Shown: in pieces, positions 44,675 to 53,819 of the stretch
How positions within the stretch are numbered: the stretch's first letter is position 1
Layout: every line of letters begins with the position of its first letter
Origin: Neptunomonas concharum
GTDB taxonomy: Bacteria; Pseudomonadota; Gammaproteobacteria; Pseudomonadales; Balneatricaceae
NCBI RefSeq assembly: GCF_008630635.1
Contig: NZ_CP043869.1
Location: 1,736,001 to 1,800,000 of the forward strand
Length of the DNA stretch: 64,000 nucleotides
Reading direction: 5' to 3'
The notes under the pieces: generated by a model
Databases searched by the model: none
What the model was told of the DNA's origin: nothing
What the model saw: the letters and a program-made list of their open reading frames with translations, nothing else
Translations under genes and position numbers: made by a program

Positions 44675-45154
44675 ATGACCAGTAAAATGCCACCCAGTGA
44701 TAAACCCGCCACCCTTCAGCTCAACCAGTTTTTCCCTTATCGCTTATCCCAACTGAATGCCTCTGTTAGCGAAGTGATTGCTCAGCTATACTCGGGGCGT
44801 TTCGATCTAACGCCTCATGCTTGGCGTGTAGTTGCGACATTAGGGGAGAATGAGCAACTGGCTGCTACTGAGATAGCACAGCTTACAAGCCTTGAGAAAA
44901 TGCAAGTCAGTCGCGCAATATCAAGCTTAAAAGCGACGGGGCTGATTATGCAGGAAGTTGATCGTAAGGATCGCCGCTTCTCCAGACTCAGGCTTTCGGA
45001 TGACGGTAGAAAGGTCTACCAACAAATCGTCCCTCTAGTGACAGCACGAGAAGGCTATTTGCTTTCAGTACTCAGTGACGAAGAGAAAACGCTCCTCTAC
45101 GCTTTAATTGACCGCATTGCGAATCAAGCGGAAACCTTAAAGAAGTTAGGCTAA
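44675..45154 (+). CDS. MarR-family transcriptional regulator
   Basis: 159 residues from the ATG at 44675; the earlier codon at 44615 lies in the promoter region. Helix-turn-helix: AATEIAQLTSLEKMQVSRAI, SSLKATGLIMQEVDRKDRRF and the wing SRLRLSDDGRKVYQQI are all standard. The dimerising helices are at either end. It is divergent from the VOC/fahA genes with a 14-base palindrome between them, so it probably controls them in response to an aromatic or catabolic intermediate. The ribosome-binding site is weak. Confidence 0.9.
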   Translation: MTSKMPPSDKPATLQLNQFFPYRLSQLNASVSEVIAQLYSGRFDLTPHAWRVVATLGENEQLAATEIAQLTSLEKMQVSRAISSLKATGLIMQEVDRKDRRFSRLRLSDDGRKVYQQIVPLVTAREGYLLSVLSDEEKTLLYALIDRIANQAETLKKLG

Positions 45155-45261
45155 TCCATAGCCTTGGGGCCATTAACCTGTCACAAAATCTTAACATAAA
45201 TGAATGTTGTTTTTTGTCACAATGCGCCCGTTGAAATTTTATGAACTGAGAGGCTCGGCGA

Positions 45262-45630
45262 ATGAAGATCAAAAAAAGCAATGTAGCAATGGTAGAAAAG
45301 TGGATCGATATTCAACTAGCCAAAGATGACAAGTTTCCTTTTGATCAAGACGAGTCATCCAAAGCATCTAAAAAACACCTTAAAGCCTTAAAAGCCTGGA
45401 GAAAATGCACTCGTAATGCAAAAGAAGTCAGGGAGTGGTGTGATGAATGGTTGGATGAAGAGTACACCGAAAAGCTCTGGAGCTCTATCGAGAAAAACCG
45501 CTCACATAAGGCTGATCAAACATTAAAACTGACTCAGGATGCATACGAGCGTATTACCGCCGAAGCCGACGAACTGGACCTCTCCCCTTCGGAATTGATT
45601 ATTTCGCTTTTGCCATCAGATAAGTCTTAA
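45262..45630 (+). CDS. Hypothetical protein (122 aa)
   Basis: GAGAGG precedes the ATG. The protein is short, charged and helical: KKSNVAMVEKWIDIQLAKDD, LKALKAWRKCTRNAKEVREW, then a C-terminal part, LTQDAYERITAEADELDLSP, resembling a ribbon-helix-helix. The last 45 residues (SELIISLLPSDK) look like the second helix of such a DNA-binding unit. I do not know the family. It stands alone, about 100 bases after the MarR gene. Confidence 0.65.
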   Translation: MKIKKSNVAMVEKWIDIQLAKDDKFPFDQDESSKASKKHLKALKAWRKCTRNAKEVREWCDEWLDEEYTEKLWSSIEKNRSHKADQTLKLTQDAYERITAEADELDLSPSELIISLLPSDKS

Positions 45631-45832
45631 TCTTATGCGTTTTTCAGGCTGACATAAAATCGAAAACCGCTAGCCAGTATCACCCCAGCGGTTATACGGC
45701 TAGCCCAGCCCACGTTAGTGGATCGGTCTGCTCGCCTAAGAGCCCTATCCCTTGATACAAAATTGTTTCTCTAGGTGCAGATATTATCTGAGTAGAGAAA
45801 ATGTAATTTATTTGAATATAGTCACTAAATAA
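45631..45832. other. Intergenic region with imperfect hairpins
   Basis: The 202-base gap has AACCGCT (45665-45671) and AGCGGTT (45687-45693) as inverted copies. It separates convergent genes and probably holds their termination signals. No gene is visible. Confidence 0.4.
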
Positions 45833-47518
45833 TCATTCATTATTAGCAGGTATACCCTCAACTCTAATACAGTCTCGTCCAGAGTCTTTTGCTTGATACA
45901 ATAGCGCATCGGCACGCTTAAATAGATCATGGGTAGTTACATCTTCGTCAGCAATCTCGGCCACTCCGATACTGATCGTATAATTGATTTCTTTACCTTC
46001 AAACAAAACAATATTGTCTCTATTCACGGTTAAAATTCGTTCTGCTAATAAAACCCCCTTTTCTACTGGTGTATTGGGTAGAAGAATCACAAACTCTTCA
46101 CCACCAAACCTAGAAAAAAGGTCAGTGTTTCTCAGTAACCGCTGGGTAGTAATTACCAAAGATTGCAATACCAAATCACCGGCTAGGTGCCCATACAAGT
46201 CATTGATCTCTTTAAAGTAGTCAATATCCAGTATTAATAGCGTAAAATTATTTTCATAACGCTTCGCAAGATTAAACTCTCTATCTAAGCTTTTTTGAAA
46301 CCCCCTACGATTAGTTATACCGGTAAGCGAATCTAGATCTGCTTGCTTAGCAAGTTCTCTCTGAGCTTGTTTTCTTTTTTCCACTTCATAGCGCAAACGA
46401 AGTGTGATGAGCGAGAGGTAGAAAATAGCCCCCACTAATAAAATAAAGGGGAAAGATAACAATTGTAACCACCGCTTAAAACGCTCCCAATCATCACCCG
46501 TATCGCTTTGGTAGATAAATGAGTCTAGGTCATAGTGATCTATCAACCCCAGATGCTGATAAACCTTAGCAATACTTTCCCAACGTGTTTTATTGATATA
46601 ACCGACTTCGATGACACTGGGGTTGATCAGTTTCATCATCTCTTGCGCTTCATACAGAAGAAACGCTTTGTCGTACTGTTCTCCACGCATTTTGTATGTA
46701 TTGAAAATATGACTGGCAATCTCTTCAGGATGAGCTAATGCATAACGCCAACCGTCCAACGAAGCTTGGCGAAACTTGCTCACCACCTCAGTTTGCTCCT
46801 TTAGCATGTACTCGCTGGTAAATAGCAAGTCACCGTAGAAATCGATTCCATAATCTCTAGGCTCAATGGCAACTGGCGCTTTACCCGCTTTCTTTAAAAA
46901 ATAAGGGGAGTCCGTTATATAGGCGGGCATCAGCTGTGTTTTACCTTGTATCAGATCATTTAGATCCCACGTGGGAAAATGGTTATTCAACGAGCTCAAA
47001 TCAACACCGGCAACCAGAAGAGCTGCTACCGCCTCCGCATCGATGCGCTGATCACCACTTCCGGGTAAATTAAGTGAAATAGGACGTTGATTGCCAATAT
47101 CCTCTAAGCGATTAAAACCGTAATCTTCTGTGGTTAAAAAGACATAGGGGGAGTGCTGCAGTATGTTCGCCAGCACGACCAATGGAAAGCCACGGCTGTG
47201 ATTGATAAGCAGATCCGAGCGTGTCGTGCCAAACTGTGCTCGATGAAATAACACCTCAGACTCTGGCACAATTGCGTGGCCATGTTCATCGTAACCACCA
47301 TCTTTGATAGTTACATCCAGCCCCGCATCCTGATAGAAGCCTTTTAATTTCGCTGCATAATAACCAGCAAATTGAAACTGATGGTTCCACTGTAATTGCA
47401 GAGTAACAGCTACGGTATCCTGCTTCTCCCTAGCGATTATATCCGTCGTAAACAGTAAGCATATTAGAAACATCTTTACGACACAGAGGCTGCGAAAGAT
47501 ATTAAACCATTCTGCCAT
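45833..47518 (-). CDS. NMT1/THI5-type solute-binding domain fused to GGDEF diguanylate cyclase
   Basis: 561 residues. A signal or anchor at residues ~13-28, then a periplasmic NMT1/THI5-like binding domain (VTLQLQWNHQFQFAGYYAAK; KGFYQDAGLDVTIKDGG) up to ~residue 340. One membrane helix (LLSFPFILLVGAIFYLSLIT) leads to a short coiled coil and a GGDEF domain: LTGITNRRGFQKSLDREF, LLILDIDYFKEINDLYGHLA and RFGGEEFVILLP. The catalytic GGEEF is intact, and RNTD five residues before it is a standard product-inhibition site. The protein should make c-di-GMP in response to a pyrimidine-, sulfonate- or nitrate-like ligand. No partner phosphodiesterase is nearby. Confidence 0.92.
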   Translation of the reverse strand: MAEWFNIFRSLCVVKMFLICLLFTTDIIAREKQDTVAVTLQLQWNHQFQFAGYYAAKLKGFYQDAGLDVTIKDGGYDEHGHAIVPESEVLFHRAQFGTTRSDLLINHSRGFPLVVLANILQHSPYVFLTTEDYGFNRLEDIGNQRPISLNLPGSGDQRIDAEAVAALLVAGVDLSSLNNHFPTWDLNDLIQGKTQLMPAYITDSPYFLKKAGKAPVAIEPRDYGIDFYGDLLFTSEYMLKEQTEVVSKFRQASLDGWRYALAHPEEIASHIFNTYKMRGEQYDKAFLLYEAQEMMKLINPSVIEVGYINKTRWESIAKVYQHLGLIDHYDLDSFIYQSDTGDDWERFKRWLQLLSFPFILLVGAIFYLSLITLRLRYEVEKRKQAQRELAKQADLDSLTGITNRRGFQKSLDREFNLAKRYENNFTLLILDIDYFKEINDLYGHLAGDLVLQSLVITTQRLLRNTDLFSRFGGEEFVILLPNTPVEKGVLLAERILTVNRDNIVLFEGKEINYTISIGVAEIADEDVTTHDLFKRADALLYQAKDSGRDCIRVEGIPANNE

Positions 47519-47532
47519 ACATCCCTGACCTC

Positions 47533-47548
47533 AACCCGAAAACGGGTT
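47533..47548. promoter_or_regulatory. Small hairpin before diguanylate cyclase gene
   Basis: AACCCG and CGGGTT pair around AAAA, 15 bases upstream of the start codon. It lies in the leader of the cyclase gene and could affect translation or be an operator half. Evidence is structural only. Confidence 0.35.
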
Positions 47549-47630
47549 AAACTTTAGATTACATAGTAGCAGAGGCGGTTTTTTTCGCCATCTATTAACC
47601 ACTTTACATAGTTTCCTGTAGGTAATACGA

Positions 47631-47906
47631 ATGAGTTTACTCCACAAACTAAAATCACTGTTTGCTGTAGAAGAAGTCCAACAACCTGCTTTGAAAGAGA
47701 ATTATAAGGATTTTGAAATCATTGCTGATCCTGTTGAAACCGATGGTCAGTACCGTATTAATGGGCTTATTAAAAAAGGAGAGCATGAACACATCTTCAT
47801 TCGAGCGGATCTATTACCCTCACGCGAAGCGTGTGAGCAGGAAACCTTACGTAAAGCTCGTGTGATGATAGATCAACAAGGAGATAGACTATTTAACCCG
47901 CAATAG
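47631..47906 (+). CDS. HlyU-family protein
   Basis: 91 residues. The family pattern is present: YKDFEIIADPVETDGQYRIN, GLIKKGEHEHIFIRADLLPS and ETLRKARVMIDQQGDRLF. HlyU family members in Vibrio act as derepressors of haemolysin genes; in most marine bacteria the target is unknown. The true DNA-binding HlyU winged helix is a different family sharing the name, so no regulatory function should be assumed. It stands alone, with TAGGT upstream of the ATG. Confidence 0.82.
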   Translation: MSLLHKLKSLFAVEEVQQPALKENYKDFEIIADPVETDGQYRINGLIKKGEHEHIFIRADLLPSREACEQETLRKARVMIDQQGDRLFNPQ

Positions 47907-48015
47907 CCTGCAATTTAAGCGCATATGTCAGCACCTTTGATGGATTGTGTCATTGTTTCCACATCCTTTTCTTTAATAGGCTTGTCGTTATAACAATAAA
48001 AACGAGAGCCTCTTT

Positions 48016-49830
48016 ATGACACACAAGAAAACACTGGCATGCCTGGTTGGCTTACTGACACTGCAAAATGCCCACGCTAATGAGTTCAGTAACACACTAT
48101 TTTTTGGAGACAGCCTCACCGATTCCGGCTCATTTCTGCCTATCCTGCAGGCTAACCCCAGTTACAACGGGGCCGGGAAATTCACAACAAACCCAGGGCC
48201 TGTTTGGTCAGAAGTGCTAGCAGCTGAATATGGCGTAGCCTTATCCCCTGCCAATCAGGGTGGCACTAATTATGCCGAAGGCGGTGCTCGAATCATCGAC
48301 CAGCCTGGCGTTGGTAGCTTTCCTGCAACGGGCGCTACTCCTATCCTGACACAAGTTCAGACCTACCTTGCTGCTAACGGTGGCAAGGCCGATCCAAATG
48401 CACTCTACTCACTCTGGGGGGGCGCTAATGATATTTTTTGGATTGCTGGCGGACAGGTAGCCACCGCTGATATTTCCAACTACCTAACGACCACAATTAC
48501 AGGACAAGTCCAGGCTATTGGGGCCCTAAGAGCCGCCGGGGCGAAATATATTATTGTGCCGACACTACCTGATATTGGTGCCAGCCCATTTGGTACATCT
48601 CAAGGTGCTGCGGGTGCCGAAGGTCTTACCCGGTTGTCGAAAACCTATAATGACAATTTAATGCAGGCCTTACGGGTTAATAATATCTCCGTTATAACGG
48701 CGGATATGTTTACACTACTAAAAGAGATCCAAAGCCAGCCAAACCAATATGGTTTTGAAAATGTATCCCTGCCTGTTTGTGGAGCCCTGAGCTCTCTGCT
48801 GTGTGTCGAAGGCGAGCACTTTCCTTCTGGCTTAGAACAAACGTTTCTGTTTGCTGATGGTGTGCATCCAACCTCATCGGCTCATAAAATCATCAGTGAA
48901 TATGTCAAAAGTATCTTAGATGCCCCAGCTTTCGCCCAAAGCTTGCTTGTATCAGCCAGTCTAGATCAGCTCGCTATCATCGACGAAATCGATACTCAGC
49001 TTAACCAATCAAGAATGCAAAATGATGGTGAAACCTCACTCTGGATCAGTGGTAGCATGGGTAATCAAGACGGTGTCGTCGAGGCTTCCCCGACATCCCT
49101 TGGGATTGGTTTAAGTGTGCGTCAAAATCAGCATCAAACACTGGGAGCTGGTTTGCACTTGAGCCAAGCCGATGCGGATATGCAAGGCGGCAATGTGGAT
49201 GCATCAACAACGTCATTTACGGTTTATGGTGGTTGGGATATCAACCAATGGCAGCTTAACAGTAGTTTGACGGTATCTGCAGGTGATTACGATACCCAAC
49301 GAACAGTTAACCTTGGTGCAGCTACCCGTACTGTCAAAGGAAGCACCGATGGTATCCACTTTGGCGCCCAAGCCAGCCTTCATTACCCCTTAGAAACAGC
49401 AGCCTTTCATCATGGCCCTACTCTGCGGCTTCGCTACCAACGTTTGAGCCTTTCCGGTTTCTCCGAGGAAGTCGGGACAGGCTCATCAACGGCTATGCAT
49501 TTTGGCGCACAAACGGACGACAGCTTAACCGCTGTGGCCGGATGGCAGATTCGCAGCAAAGGTACACAGTGGCAACCTTATGGTGGCCTTGAGTGGGAGC
49601 AAATACTAACCGAAGATCCCGATTCTGTAATGGCATCGTTAGTAAACTTGCCCGGCAACGTGTTCTCACTCCCAACTATCGAGCAGGATAAAGGGACAGG
49701 GAAACTCACGTTGGGTGTCGACGGAAAACTAACGCAAAACATGTCTCTGAGTGCTCGCATCACCCATGCGTTTGCAAATGATAGCCGAGACGATACCCGA
49801 TTTAATCTATCGGCAAATATTAGATTCTAA
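48016..49830 (+). CDS. Autotransporter GDSL/SGNH esterase (EstA-like)
   Basis: 604 residues. Signal peptide residues 1-22. The SGNH hydrolase covers residues ~25-310: block I FFGDSLTDSG with the nucleophile serine, block III GGANDIF with the asparagine, and block V ADGVHPTSSAH with the catalytic aspartate and histidine. Residues ~330-604 form a beta-barrel translocator with strand-like repeats (FTVYGGWDINQWQLNSSLTV) ending RFNLSANIRF with terminal phenylalanine. The passenger probably stays attached at the cell surface and hydrolyses esters, as in Pseudomonas EstA. An 11-base-pair hairpin follows. Confidence 0.93.
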   Translation: MTHKKTLACLVGLLTLQNAHANEFSNTLFFGDSLTDSGSFLPILQANPSYNGAGKFTTNPGPVWSEVLAAEYGVALSPANQGGTNYAEGGARIIDQPGVGSFPATGATPILTQVQTYLAANGGKADPNALYSLWGGANDIFWIAGGQVATADISNYLTTTITGQVQAIGALRAAGAKYIIVPTLPDIGASPFGTSQGAAGAEGLTRLSKTYNDNLMQALRVNNISVITADMFTLLKEIQSQPNQYGFENVSLPVCGALSSLLCVEGEHFPSGLEQTFLFADGVHPTSSAHKIISEYVKSILDAPAFAQSLLVSASLDQLAIIDEIDTQLNQSRMQNDGETSLWISGSMGNQDGVVEASPTSLGIGLSVRQNQHQTLGAGLHLSQADADMQGGNVDASTTSFTVYGGWDINQWQLNSSLTVSAGDYDTQRTVNLGAATRTVKGSTDGIHFGAQASLHYPLETAAFHHGPTLRLRYQRLSLSGFSEEVGTGSSTAMHFGAQTDDSLTAVAGWQIRSKGTQWQPYGGLEWEQILTEDPDSVMASLVNLPGNVFSLPTIEQDKGTGKLTLGVDGKLTQNMSLSARITHAFANDSRDDTRFNLSANIRF

Positions 49831-49843
49831 ATGCCACCCATCT

Positions 49844-49874
49844 GGATCAGGGTACCAGACTGATACCCTGATCC
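49844..49874. terminator. Long hairpin between esterase and glnS
   Basis: GGATCAGGGTA and TACCCTGATCC form a perfect 11-base-pair stem with loop CCAGACTGA, between convergent genes. No U-run follows on either strand, but the stem's strength suggests termination or 3'-end protection. Confidence 0.6.
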
Positions 49875-49937
49875 AATAGCCTCTATTAAAGGCTTATCTC
49901 TGCTGGCAGGACTAACAACTCCATGTGAAGTCGGTTA

Positions 49938-51632
49938 TTAGTTACTCTTCGACCAAGAATCCCGCAAAGTCACCGTTCTGTTGATGATTAGATGTTCGCT
50001 GCTAGAATCAGGATCAACACTAAAATACCCCATCCGCTCAAACTGGTAACGACTTTCCGCAGGCGCATCCCTTAGCCCTGTTTCAGCTCTCGCCTCTTTC
50101 AGGACAACCAACGATTCAGGATTTAAGCAATCCATAAAACTGCGGTTCTTATCACCATCAGGATTCGCTTCTGTGAACAGTCGATCATACATACGCACTT
50201 CACAAGGAACGGATAACTCTTCAGATACCCAATGAATAACGCCATTAGGCTTATAGCCTTCAGGGTTAGCACCATTGGTTGCAGGGTCGTATGTGCAGAG
50301 TAGCTCGATCACCTCACCCGCTTCATTTTTAATTACTTCATTGCAGGTGATCACATAAGCACCGCGCAGACGAACGGAGTCACCTGGAGCTAAGCGCTTC
50401 CACTTATCTTTTTTATTTTTAGGGACTGGCTTCTCTTCGATGAAGTCTTCCTGCTCAATCAGTACATTGCGAGTCAGGCCAACTTTACGCATACCCATGC
50501 TCTCATCTTTGGGGTGCGCAGGTAGTTCAAACCACTCTTCAACCCCTTCAGCCATATTGGTTAAGGTAACTTTAAGTGGCTGCGTTACACACATGGCACG
50601 AGGAGCTGAGCTATCCAGATCATCTCTAATCGCAGCTTCAAGCATCCCCATATCAACAATACCATTTGAGCGGGTCACTCCAATCATATCGCAGAAACGT
50701 CTAATCGATTCAGGAGTGTAACCTCGACGTCTTAGACCCGAGATGGTTGGCATTCGAGGATCGTTCCAGCCAGCAACGATCTGCTCGTCGACCAACTGTT
50801 TCAGCTTACGCTTACTGGTGATGGTGTAGTTCAATTCAAGACGAGAGAACTCGTACTGACGCGGCTTAGCAGGCACCGGTAAATTATTGATAAACCAATC
50901 GTATAACGGGCGATGATCTTCAAACTCCAATGTGCAGATGGAGTGCGTAATACCTTCGATCGCATCGGATTGCCCATGAGCAAAATCATAAATGGGATAG
51001 ATACACCATTTATCGCCTGTCTGATGGTGATTAGTGTGCAGAATACGATAGATCATAGGATCACGTAGATTCATATTCGGCGCAGCCATATCAATCTTTG
51101 CCCGTAAAGCACATTCACCTTCTGCAAATTCACCGTTCTTCATTTTCTCAAATAACGATAAATTCTCTTCTATGGTGCGGTCACGGTAAGGGCTGTTTTT
51201 GCCAGGTTCACTGAAGCTACCACGGTACTCGCGTGCTTCTTCAGGACTTAAATCACACACATAGGCTTTTCCTTCTTTAATAAGATGGACTGCCCATAGA
51301 TATAACTGATCAAAATACGCCGATGTATAACGGATTTCGCCAGTCCACTCATATCCCAGCCACTGAATATCACTGATAATGGAGTCAATATACTCTTGGC
51401 TTTCTTTTTCAGGATTTGTGTCATCAAAGCGAAGATGGCAAGCACCTTGATACTTCTCAGCGGTTCCAAAATTCAAGCAGATAGACTTCGCATGACCGAT
51501 ATGTAGATAACCATTAGGCTCCGGCGGGAATCGCGTTACAACACTCCCTCCGTGTACATTATTTTTTAGGTCATCTTCGATGATCTGATGGATAAAATTG
51601 GTCGGTTTTAGGCTGGATTCGTTATTTGACAT
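49938..51632 (-). CDS. glnS: Glutaminyl-tRNA synthetase
   Basis: 564 residues. Class I signature [19 protein letters not shown] with the HIGH motif, followed by [28 protein letters not shown] replaces the KMSKS loop. The glutamine-specific C-terminal anticodon-binding beta barrels complete the protein. It charges tRNA-Gln directly, as in gammaproteobacteria. It is divergent from ppiB. A seven-base-pair hairpin is in its leader. Confidence 0.97.
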   Translation of the reverse strand: MSNNESSLKPTNFIHQIIEDDLKNNVHGGSVVTRFPPEPNGYLHIGHAKSICLNFGTAEKYQGACHLRFDDTNPEKESQEYIDSIISDIQWLGYEWTGEIRYTSAYFDQLYLWAVHLIKEGKAYVCDLSPEEAREYRGSFSEPGKNSPYRDRTIEENLSLFEKMKNGEFAEGECALRAKIDMAAPNMNLRDPMIYRILHTNHHQTGDKWCIYPIYDFAHGQSDAIEGITHSICTLEFEDHRPLYDWFINNLPVPAKPRQYEFSRLELNYTITSKRKLKQLVDEQIVAGWNDPRMPTISGLRRRGYTPESIRRFCDMIGVTRSNGIVDMGMLEAAIRDDLDSSAPRAMCVTQPLKVTLTNMAEGVEEWFELPAHPKDESMGMRKVGLTRNVLIEQEDFIEEKPVPKNKKDKWKRLAPGDSVRLRGAYVITCNEVIKNEAGEVIELLCTYDPATNGANPEGYKPNGVIHWVSEELSVPCEVRMYDRLFTEANPDGDKNRSFMDCLNPESLVVLKEARAETGLRDAPAESRYQFERMGYFSVDPDSSSEHLIINRTVTLRDSWSKSN

Positions 51633-51658
51633 GTTCTCTACGTCTATTCAAACCGGTT

Positions 51659-51677
51659 TCAAGGCTTTATGCCTTGA
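51659..51677 (-). promoter_or_regulatory. Hairpin in glnS leader
   Basis: TCAAGGC and GCCTTGA pair around TTTAT, 26 bases before the glnS start. It may influence mRNA stability or translation; no U-run is present to make it an attenuator. Confidence 0.4.
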
Positions 51678-51781
51678 GCAAAGGGGCATTATAAACACTT
51701 AGAGAGCCAGTTCACACAACCGTCAATGGTAAATTTCTATAAAGATAATCACCTATACCGTGCAGCGGAGTCATACTTGCG

Positions 51782-51787
51782 TATAAT
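51782..51787 (+). promoter_or_regulatory. Candidate -10 element (TATAAT) for ppiB
   Basis: An exact TATAAT lies 42 bases before the ppiB start. The -35 region is not convincing, so this is a tentative promoter. Confidence 0.4.
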
Positions 51788-51828
51788 AGGCAGATTACAA
51801 GATCGATGATTAGAAGGACTCAATAGCA

Positions 51829-52341
51829 ATGATTATTCTCCACACAAACCATGGCGACATTACGTTAGAGCTTGATTTTGATAAAGCGCCAAAAACCGCT
51901 GCAAACTTCGAGCAATATGTTCGTGATGGTTTTTATGATGGTGTAATTTTCCATCGTGTTATTGATGGATTTATGATTCAAGGTGGCGGCTTTGAACCAG
52001 GTATGGTCGCCAAAGACACTCGCGAATCGATTGAGAATGAAGCCGATAACGGGCTATCTAATCGAAAAGGTACGATTGCGATGGCCCGCACCATGGACCC
52101 TCATTCAGCCTCAGCACAGTTTTTCATAAACGTTTCAGACAATAGCTTCCTTGATCATACCGCCAAAACAACAGAAGGCTGGGGTTATGCCGTTTTCGGC
52201 AAAGTAGTTGATGGACAAGACATTATCGACACCATTAAAGGCGTAGAGACCACAATGCGCGCAGGCCATCAGGATGTACCCAAAGAAGACGTTGTTATTG
52301 AAAAAGCAGAAGTCGTAGAGAGCGAAGAATCTCAAGCTTAA
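51829..52341 (+). CDS. ppiB: Peptidyl-prolyl cis-trans isomerase B (cyclophilin)
   Basis: 170 residues, cytoplasmic cyclophilin without a signal peptide. It opens [20 protein letters not shown], then [20 protein letters not shown] (the catalytic arginine and FMIQGG) and the substrate region [23 protein letters not shown] precedes the ATG. The lpxH gene starts three bases after the stop, a conserved pairing in gammaproteobacteria, and the two are co-transcribed. Confidence 0.96.
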   Translation: MIILHTNHGDITLELDFDKAPKTAANFEQYVRDGFYDGVIFHRVIDGFMIQGGGFEPGMVAKDTRESIENEADNGLSNRKGTIAMARTMDPHSASAQFFINVSDNSFLDHTAKTTEGWGYAVFGKVVDGQDIIDTIKGVETTMRAGHQDVPKEDVVIEKAEVVESEESQA

Positions 52342-52344
52342 CCT

Positions 52345-53070
52345 ATGTCAGTCTTTTTCATTTCAGACCTTCACCTACAAGCAGAGCGCCCGGATATTAC
52401 TCGGGCGTTTGTACACTTTATTGAGACCACCGCAAAACAAGCCAAGCAGCTCTACATTCTTGGGGACTTATTTGAAGCCTGGATTGGCGATGATATGCCT
52501 GTACCTGAATTTGAGCACGTGTTCTCGTCTCTAAAAAATCTAAGCAGCAGCGGGTGCCACATATATTTCCAATGTGGAAATCGAGATTTTCTTGTCGGCC
52601 AACAGCTCATGGCACGTATCGGGGCAACGCTTCTAAGTGATACAGCCATTGTCAGCTTGCCCGTAGGACCTGCCCTCCTCATGCATGGTGATCAGCTATG
52701 CACCGATGACATCGAGTATCAATCTTTTAGAGAGATGGTCAGAAATCCCACATGGCAACAAGATTTTATCGACAAACCTCTAAAAGAGCGTATCGCAATT
52801 GCAAAACAATTAAGGAATGCTAGCAAAGCACGCGGTATGGAAAAAGCGGATGAGATTATGGACGTTAATGCACAGGCGGTAGAAACTGCGTTCAAAAATG
52901 CGAACGTCGACCTGATGATTCATGGACACACCCATCGCCCTAACATTCATAGTACCGCAATCGATGGCCACTGCAGATCCCGGATTGTTTTAGGCGATTG
53001 GGACCACAGCCTATGGTATCTATGTTGTGATATCAATGGGCTCAACTTGGTCGATGAACCCATTAGTTAG
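52345..53070 (+). CDS. lpxH: UDP-2,3-diacylglucosamine diphosphatase
   Basis: 241 residues, calcineurin-like phosphoesterase of lipid A synthesis on the inner face of the membrane. Metal ligands: FFISDLHLQAERPD, LGDLFEAWIGDDM, QCGNRDFLVG, LMHGDQLCTDD and MIHGHTHRPNIH. Family length and motifs are complete. It follows ppiB by three bases. Confidence 0.96.
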   Translation: MSVFFISDLHLQAERPDITRAFVHFIETTAKQAKQLYILGDLFEAWIGDDMPVPEFEHVFSSLKNLSSSGCHIYFQCGNRDFLVGQQLMARIGATLLSDTAIVSLPVGPALLMHGDQLCTDDIEYQSFREMVRNPTWQQDFIDKPLKERIAIAKQLRNASKARGMEKADEIMDVNAQAVETAFKNANVDLMIHGHTHRPNIHSTAIDGHCRSRIVLGDWDHSLWYLCCDINGLNLVDEPIS

Positions 53071-53082
53071 CTAGCGTTTTGA

Positions 53083-53694
53083 CTAGGCCGCCGTTGGGAC
53101 TCCACTATGAAACCGGAATTCGGTGTCAGGCGTAGAAATCAATTCCGCTTCAACCTCACGAAACATAGCCACCCTTTCATCGATTGGCTCGCCTGCATAA
53201 TCAGCCGCTAATCCCAAATAGTCTTGATAATGGCGACCTTCTGACTTCAACAAGGAGCGATAGAATTTGGCCAGTACATCATCTAGATGAGGAGCAAGCT
53301 TTGCAAAACGCTCACACGAACGTGCTTCAATAAAAGCCCCCACAATAAGCGTATCGACCAACCGGCCCGGTTCGTGGGTTCTGATATGCTGACGCAGCCC
53401 ACCGGCATATCGAGCAGGCGACATGTGGCAGTAGGTAACATTACGAGCTTCCATTAACTCTAGAACCTGCTCAAAATGGATTAGCTCTTCTCGTGCAAGA
53501 CGCGACATTTTATTGAGCAGATCTGTACGATCCACATAGCGAAACATAAGCGTCATTGCCGTCGAAGCCGCTTTTTTTTCACAGTGTGCGTGATCAATTA
53601 AAAGTATCTCAGGCTGCCGTAATGCCTCATCGACCCAAGCATCGGGAGTCTCACAACCTAAAAATTCATGAATTTCGTTAAGGACGTCCATCAA
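53083..53694 (-). CDS. miaE: tRNA hydroxylase MiaE
   Basis: 203 residues. This ferritin-like di-iron oxygenase hydroxylates ms2i6A37 in tRNA. Iron ligands appear in AREELIHFEQVLELM, FIEARSCERFAKLA and SEGRHYQDYLGLA; an earlier glutamate comes from the HAHCEKKAA helix. It is convergent with lpxH and ends 12 bases from it. No MiaA or MiaB gene is in the window. Confidence 0.94.
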   Translation of the reverse strand: MMDVLNEIHEFLGCETPDAWVDEALRQPEILLIDHAHCEKKAASTAMTLMFRYVDRTDLLNKMSRLAREELIHFEQVLELMEARNVTYCHMSPARYAGGLRQHIRTHEPGRLVDTLIVGAFIEARSCERFAKLAPHLDDVLAKFYRSLLKSEGRHYQDYLGLAADYAGEPIDERVAMFREVEAELISTPDTEFRFHSGVPTAA

Positions 53695-53776
53695 TTACCT
53701 ACCTCGTTATCAAGCAGGTAATTATATCGCTTCGAGAAGCCGCACAAAACGGCTAAATAGAAAATGGCTGACACCA

Positions 53777-53810
53777 AAAAACGGGGTAGAAAGACACATG
53801 CCTTTCTACC
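53777..53810 (-). terminator. Terminator of the roadblock/PAS operon
   Basis: GGTAGAAAG and CTTTCTACC form a perfect nine-base-pair stem with an eight-base loop, beginning 10 bases past the last operon gene. On the minus strand CCCCGTTTTTT follows the stem, an intrinsic-terminator tail after a short spacer. Confidence 0.7.
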
Positions 53811-53819
53811 GTCATTAAA

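Noticed and set aside
49578-50721. Minus- and plus-strand ORFs inside the esterase and glnS
   Set aside because: Both real genes have complete motifs here, so these are shadows.
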